From the NCBI GenBank assembly GCA_948470475.1, contig OX419339.1:1426501-1490500 (forward strand): DNA of 64,000 bases, in the 5' to 3' direction. The position numbers were made by a program, and so were the translations under genes. This DNA is from Galaxea fascicularis (lineage: Eukaryota > Cnidaria > Anthozoa > Scleractinia > Euphylliidae). Below are positions 62,901 to 64,000 of the stretch, piece after piece. Position 1 is the stretch's first letter. Each line of letters begins with the position of its first letter. The notes beneath the pieces are model-generated. The model worked only from the letters and a program-made list of their open reading frames with translations, was not told where the DNA came from and searched no databases.

Positions 62901-63719
62901 CGTGTTGGAGTAACCTGCACGAAGAAACGAGAACAACGTTATTTTACCCTGACAGTACCCAGGGCAAAAATACGAAACGATCAATGAAACAATTTTAAAA
63001 TTTCTTGGAGTGTTAAGGCACAAGTGCTAATTGGGGACAACTGATCCATATGTAATTGCAATTTGGAAAGTCAGGTTTTGTTTTATTTTTTAATCGAATC
63101 CAGGCCACTTTCGTGAGAGACGAACGCTCTCTCCCAGCCCCTAATGAAATCAAATCAGTGACTACAACTAGGCCTCTTCGATTGATAAGAGCAACGATTA
63201 CAAAGTTCAGTCTCCATCACGCCAGCATATAGTGCCAATTTTTAAGGACCTTGCCTATAAATTAATTGATTTGATTCAATGAATTGAATATTTTATCACT
63301 TTTGCAAAAAATTAATGCTGATAAAAAAAAATCCAAAATAATAGTTCAGGGCCCGGTTGTTCGAAAGCCGATTAATGCTAATCCAGGATTAAAAATTAAT
63401 TAAGGAGCTTATTTCTCTGTCCCCAAATGTTGTTCAATGCCGATATTCTGCAAAATTATAGATTAGGGGAAGTCAATCCTGAAAAACAAAAAGCAGCGAA
63501 AACAACTTTCATCCAATAGTTAAAAACTGCAACCAAAGTTTACGCTAATCCTGGATTATGTTAATCGGCTTTCGAACAACCGGGCCCAGAGTTTTTAGCC
63601 TTACCACTCGGATGTCTAATTTAAACGCAAATGTTCTCTCTTCACAGGACAACAGTGGAGAGATCGATGCTTGTGAGCTATTGGTCCTCTTGCGTGACAT
63701 TATGAAACGGATGAATTTG
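53994..63719 (+). CDS. Calbindin/secretagogin-type EF-hand Ca2+-binding protein, first 241 residues, open at right edge
   Basis: Exons: 53994-54102, 54212-54282, 58378-58467, 59237-59329, 60198-60332, 60566-60621, 61482-61521, 62733-62789, 63648-63719; all phases agree. Five EF-hand loops are visible: DKDGNGYIEADE (34-45), DDNFDGKISMPE (79-90), DSDMNGYLEGDE (127-138), DENKDGKIGLKE (171-182) and DTDNSGEIDACE (216-227). Spacing of about 45 residues and six-loop design are those of calbindin, calretinin and secretagogin, cytosolic Ca2+ buffers or sensors of about 270 residues. The sixth loop should lie beyond the window. After 63719 there is a good donor (GTAAGA); reading on to a TAA at 63803 gives a basic tail that I take for intron. 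Loops 1-5 all keep acidic residues at positions 1, 3 and 12, so all should bind Ca2+, except that loop 2 has Asn at position 3. Confidence 0.88.
56553..56778. mobile_element. 226-bp MITE, CAGGCCCGGCCAA TIRs, 6-bp target duplication
   Basis: Left end CAGGCCCGGCCAA and right end TTGGCCGGGCCTG are exact inverses. AGATGT flanks both sides (56547-56552 and 56779-56784). The inside is made of AGGTATTNNGTAT-like words; a related stretch occurs near 35336. In intron 2 of the EF-hand gene. Confidence 0.88.
58600..58950 (+). repeat. Two tandem copies of the GGCCATGTTGG dispersed element
   Basis: Each copy of about 160 bp contains GCCATGTTGGT, CAATAG, TCTCCGCTGGGAACTAAA, ATTTTTATG, TATTGTTTTGA and CAACATGG. 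A third copy lies inversely at 19.74-20.06 kb. In an intron of the EF-hand gene. Confidence 0.75.
59576..59726. repeat. 150-bp foldback MITE
   Basis: TAATGGTAATTGAACT at the left and AGTTCAATTACCACTTTATT at the right; inside, GATCTGAAATCATA pairs with TATGATTTCAGACC. Nearly palindromic over its full length, non-coding. Confidence 0.8.
62443..62637. mobile_element. 195-bp MITE-like element
   Basis: CATAGACCACTTTCATAATG at the left and CATTATGAAAGAGGTCTATG at the right are near-perfect inverses that continue through GGCCGCC and AATATTNTTCTTTTGT. In an intron of the EF-hand gene. Confidence 0.8.
63349..63587. mobile_element. 239-bp MITE, GGGCCCGGTTGTTCG TIRs
   Basis: GGGCCCGGTTGTTCGAAAGC at the left and its exact inverse at the right, continuing to GATTAA on both sides. 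A shorter relative lies at 36122-36272. It ends 60 bp before the last visible exon of the EF-hand gene. Confidence 0.88.
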
Positions 63720-64000
63720 GTAAGAAATATTGTTAGGGAACTCAATAAGCGACGACAACCGCAACAGCAGGGAGAGCGCAATCAGACAAAATTAAAAGTT
63801 TAACAAGAAAAGCTACGACTTTGCACTTTCTGCGTTACACAGTCTAATACATTTCTTTATCTTCCCCTTGAAAGCAACCGCATGCATGACAATATTCAAT
63901 AATAAAAGATCAGCACACAAAAATCTGTTTTTCCAAGAGCTGAATAAAACGCATAAATGATGCTTTCGTTTAAGTTGCCTTCGTACTTACTTACTTCTCT

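Noticed and set aside
63720..63803. Read-through C-terminus of the EF-hand gene to a TAA
   Set aside because: Begins at a strong GTAAGA donor and would leave the protein one EF-hand short of its family; treated as intron.
1..64000. CRISPR arrays, operons, bacterial promoters
   Set aside because: The DNA is animal nuclear; the tandem repeats have no spacers.

Overview
The window is nuclear DNA from an animal, most probably a scleractinian (stony) coral of the Acropora type. Genes are split into many short exons with GT..AG introns and the DNA is AT-rich. There are two GFP-like fluorescent-protein loci whose first coding exon carries only the start codon, a CTHRC1-like secreted collagen-repeat gene of a kind common in corals, and dense small inverted-repeat transposons. 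The genus is an inference from protein flavour; the cnidarian assignment is firm.

Layout. 1-1159 (-): fragment of a Merlin/IS1595-type transposase in two exons, cut by the left edge. 3321-18430 (+): a 23-exon gene whose exons join in frame to an 800-residue protein with a UAS-like (thioredoxin-fold) region, a glutamine-rich linker with two duplicated exons, a UBX-like region, an 11-residue Q-rich repeat and a Lys/Arg tail. Its introns hold a 60-bp minisatellite, two MITE-like elements and a LINE tail. 18431-22459: gene-poor, with a MITE-like element, diverged duplications, a 24-bp minisatellite and a tRNA-derived repeat. 22460-23883 (+): intact three-exon CTHRC1-like gene. 24254-41728: a large inverted duplication carrying a fluorescent-protein gene on each arm, transcribed divergently. 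The right copy (37842-40362, +) is intact. The left copy (28446-30989, -) is a pseudogene with a 22-bp coding deletion, a premature stop and loss of the conserved catalytic Glu. The left arm also holds about 3.1 kb that the right arm lacks, including an element with 15-bp terminal repeats and a 6-bp target duplication. The spacer (31.7-37.1 kb) is repeat-rich. 42884-43605 (-): a small gene for a basic secreted peptide of about 72 residues, previously unrecognised by me. 43817-44083: a MITE-like element containing a perfect 76-bp palindrome. 45-54 kb: no convincing gene. 53994-63719 (+): first nine coding exons of a calbindin/secretagogin-type EF-hand protein that runs off the right edge.

I see no operon-like cooperation between the genes. 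The clearest story is evolutionary: inverted duplication of a fluorescent-protein gene, decay of one copy, and invasion of both arms by transposons. All exon boundaries come from reading splice sites and checking phase by hand; no alignment or database search was run.
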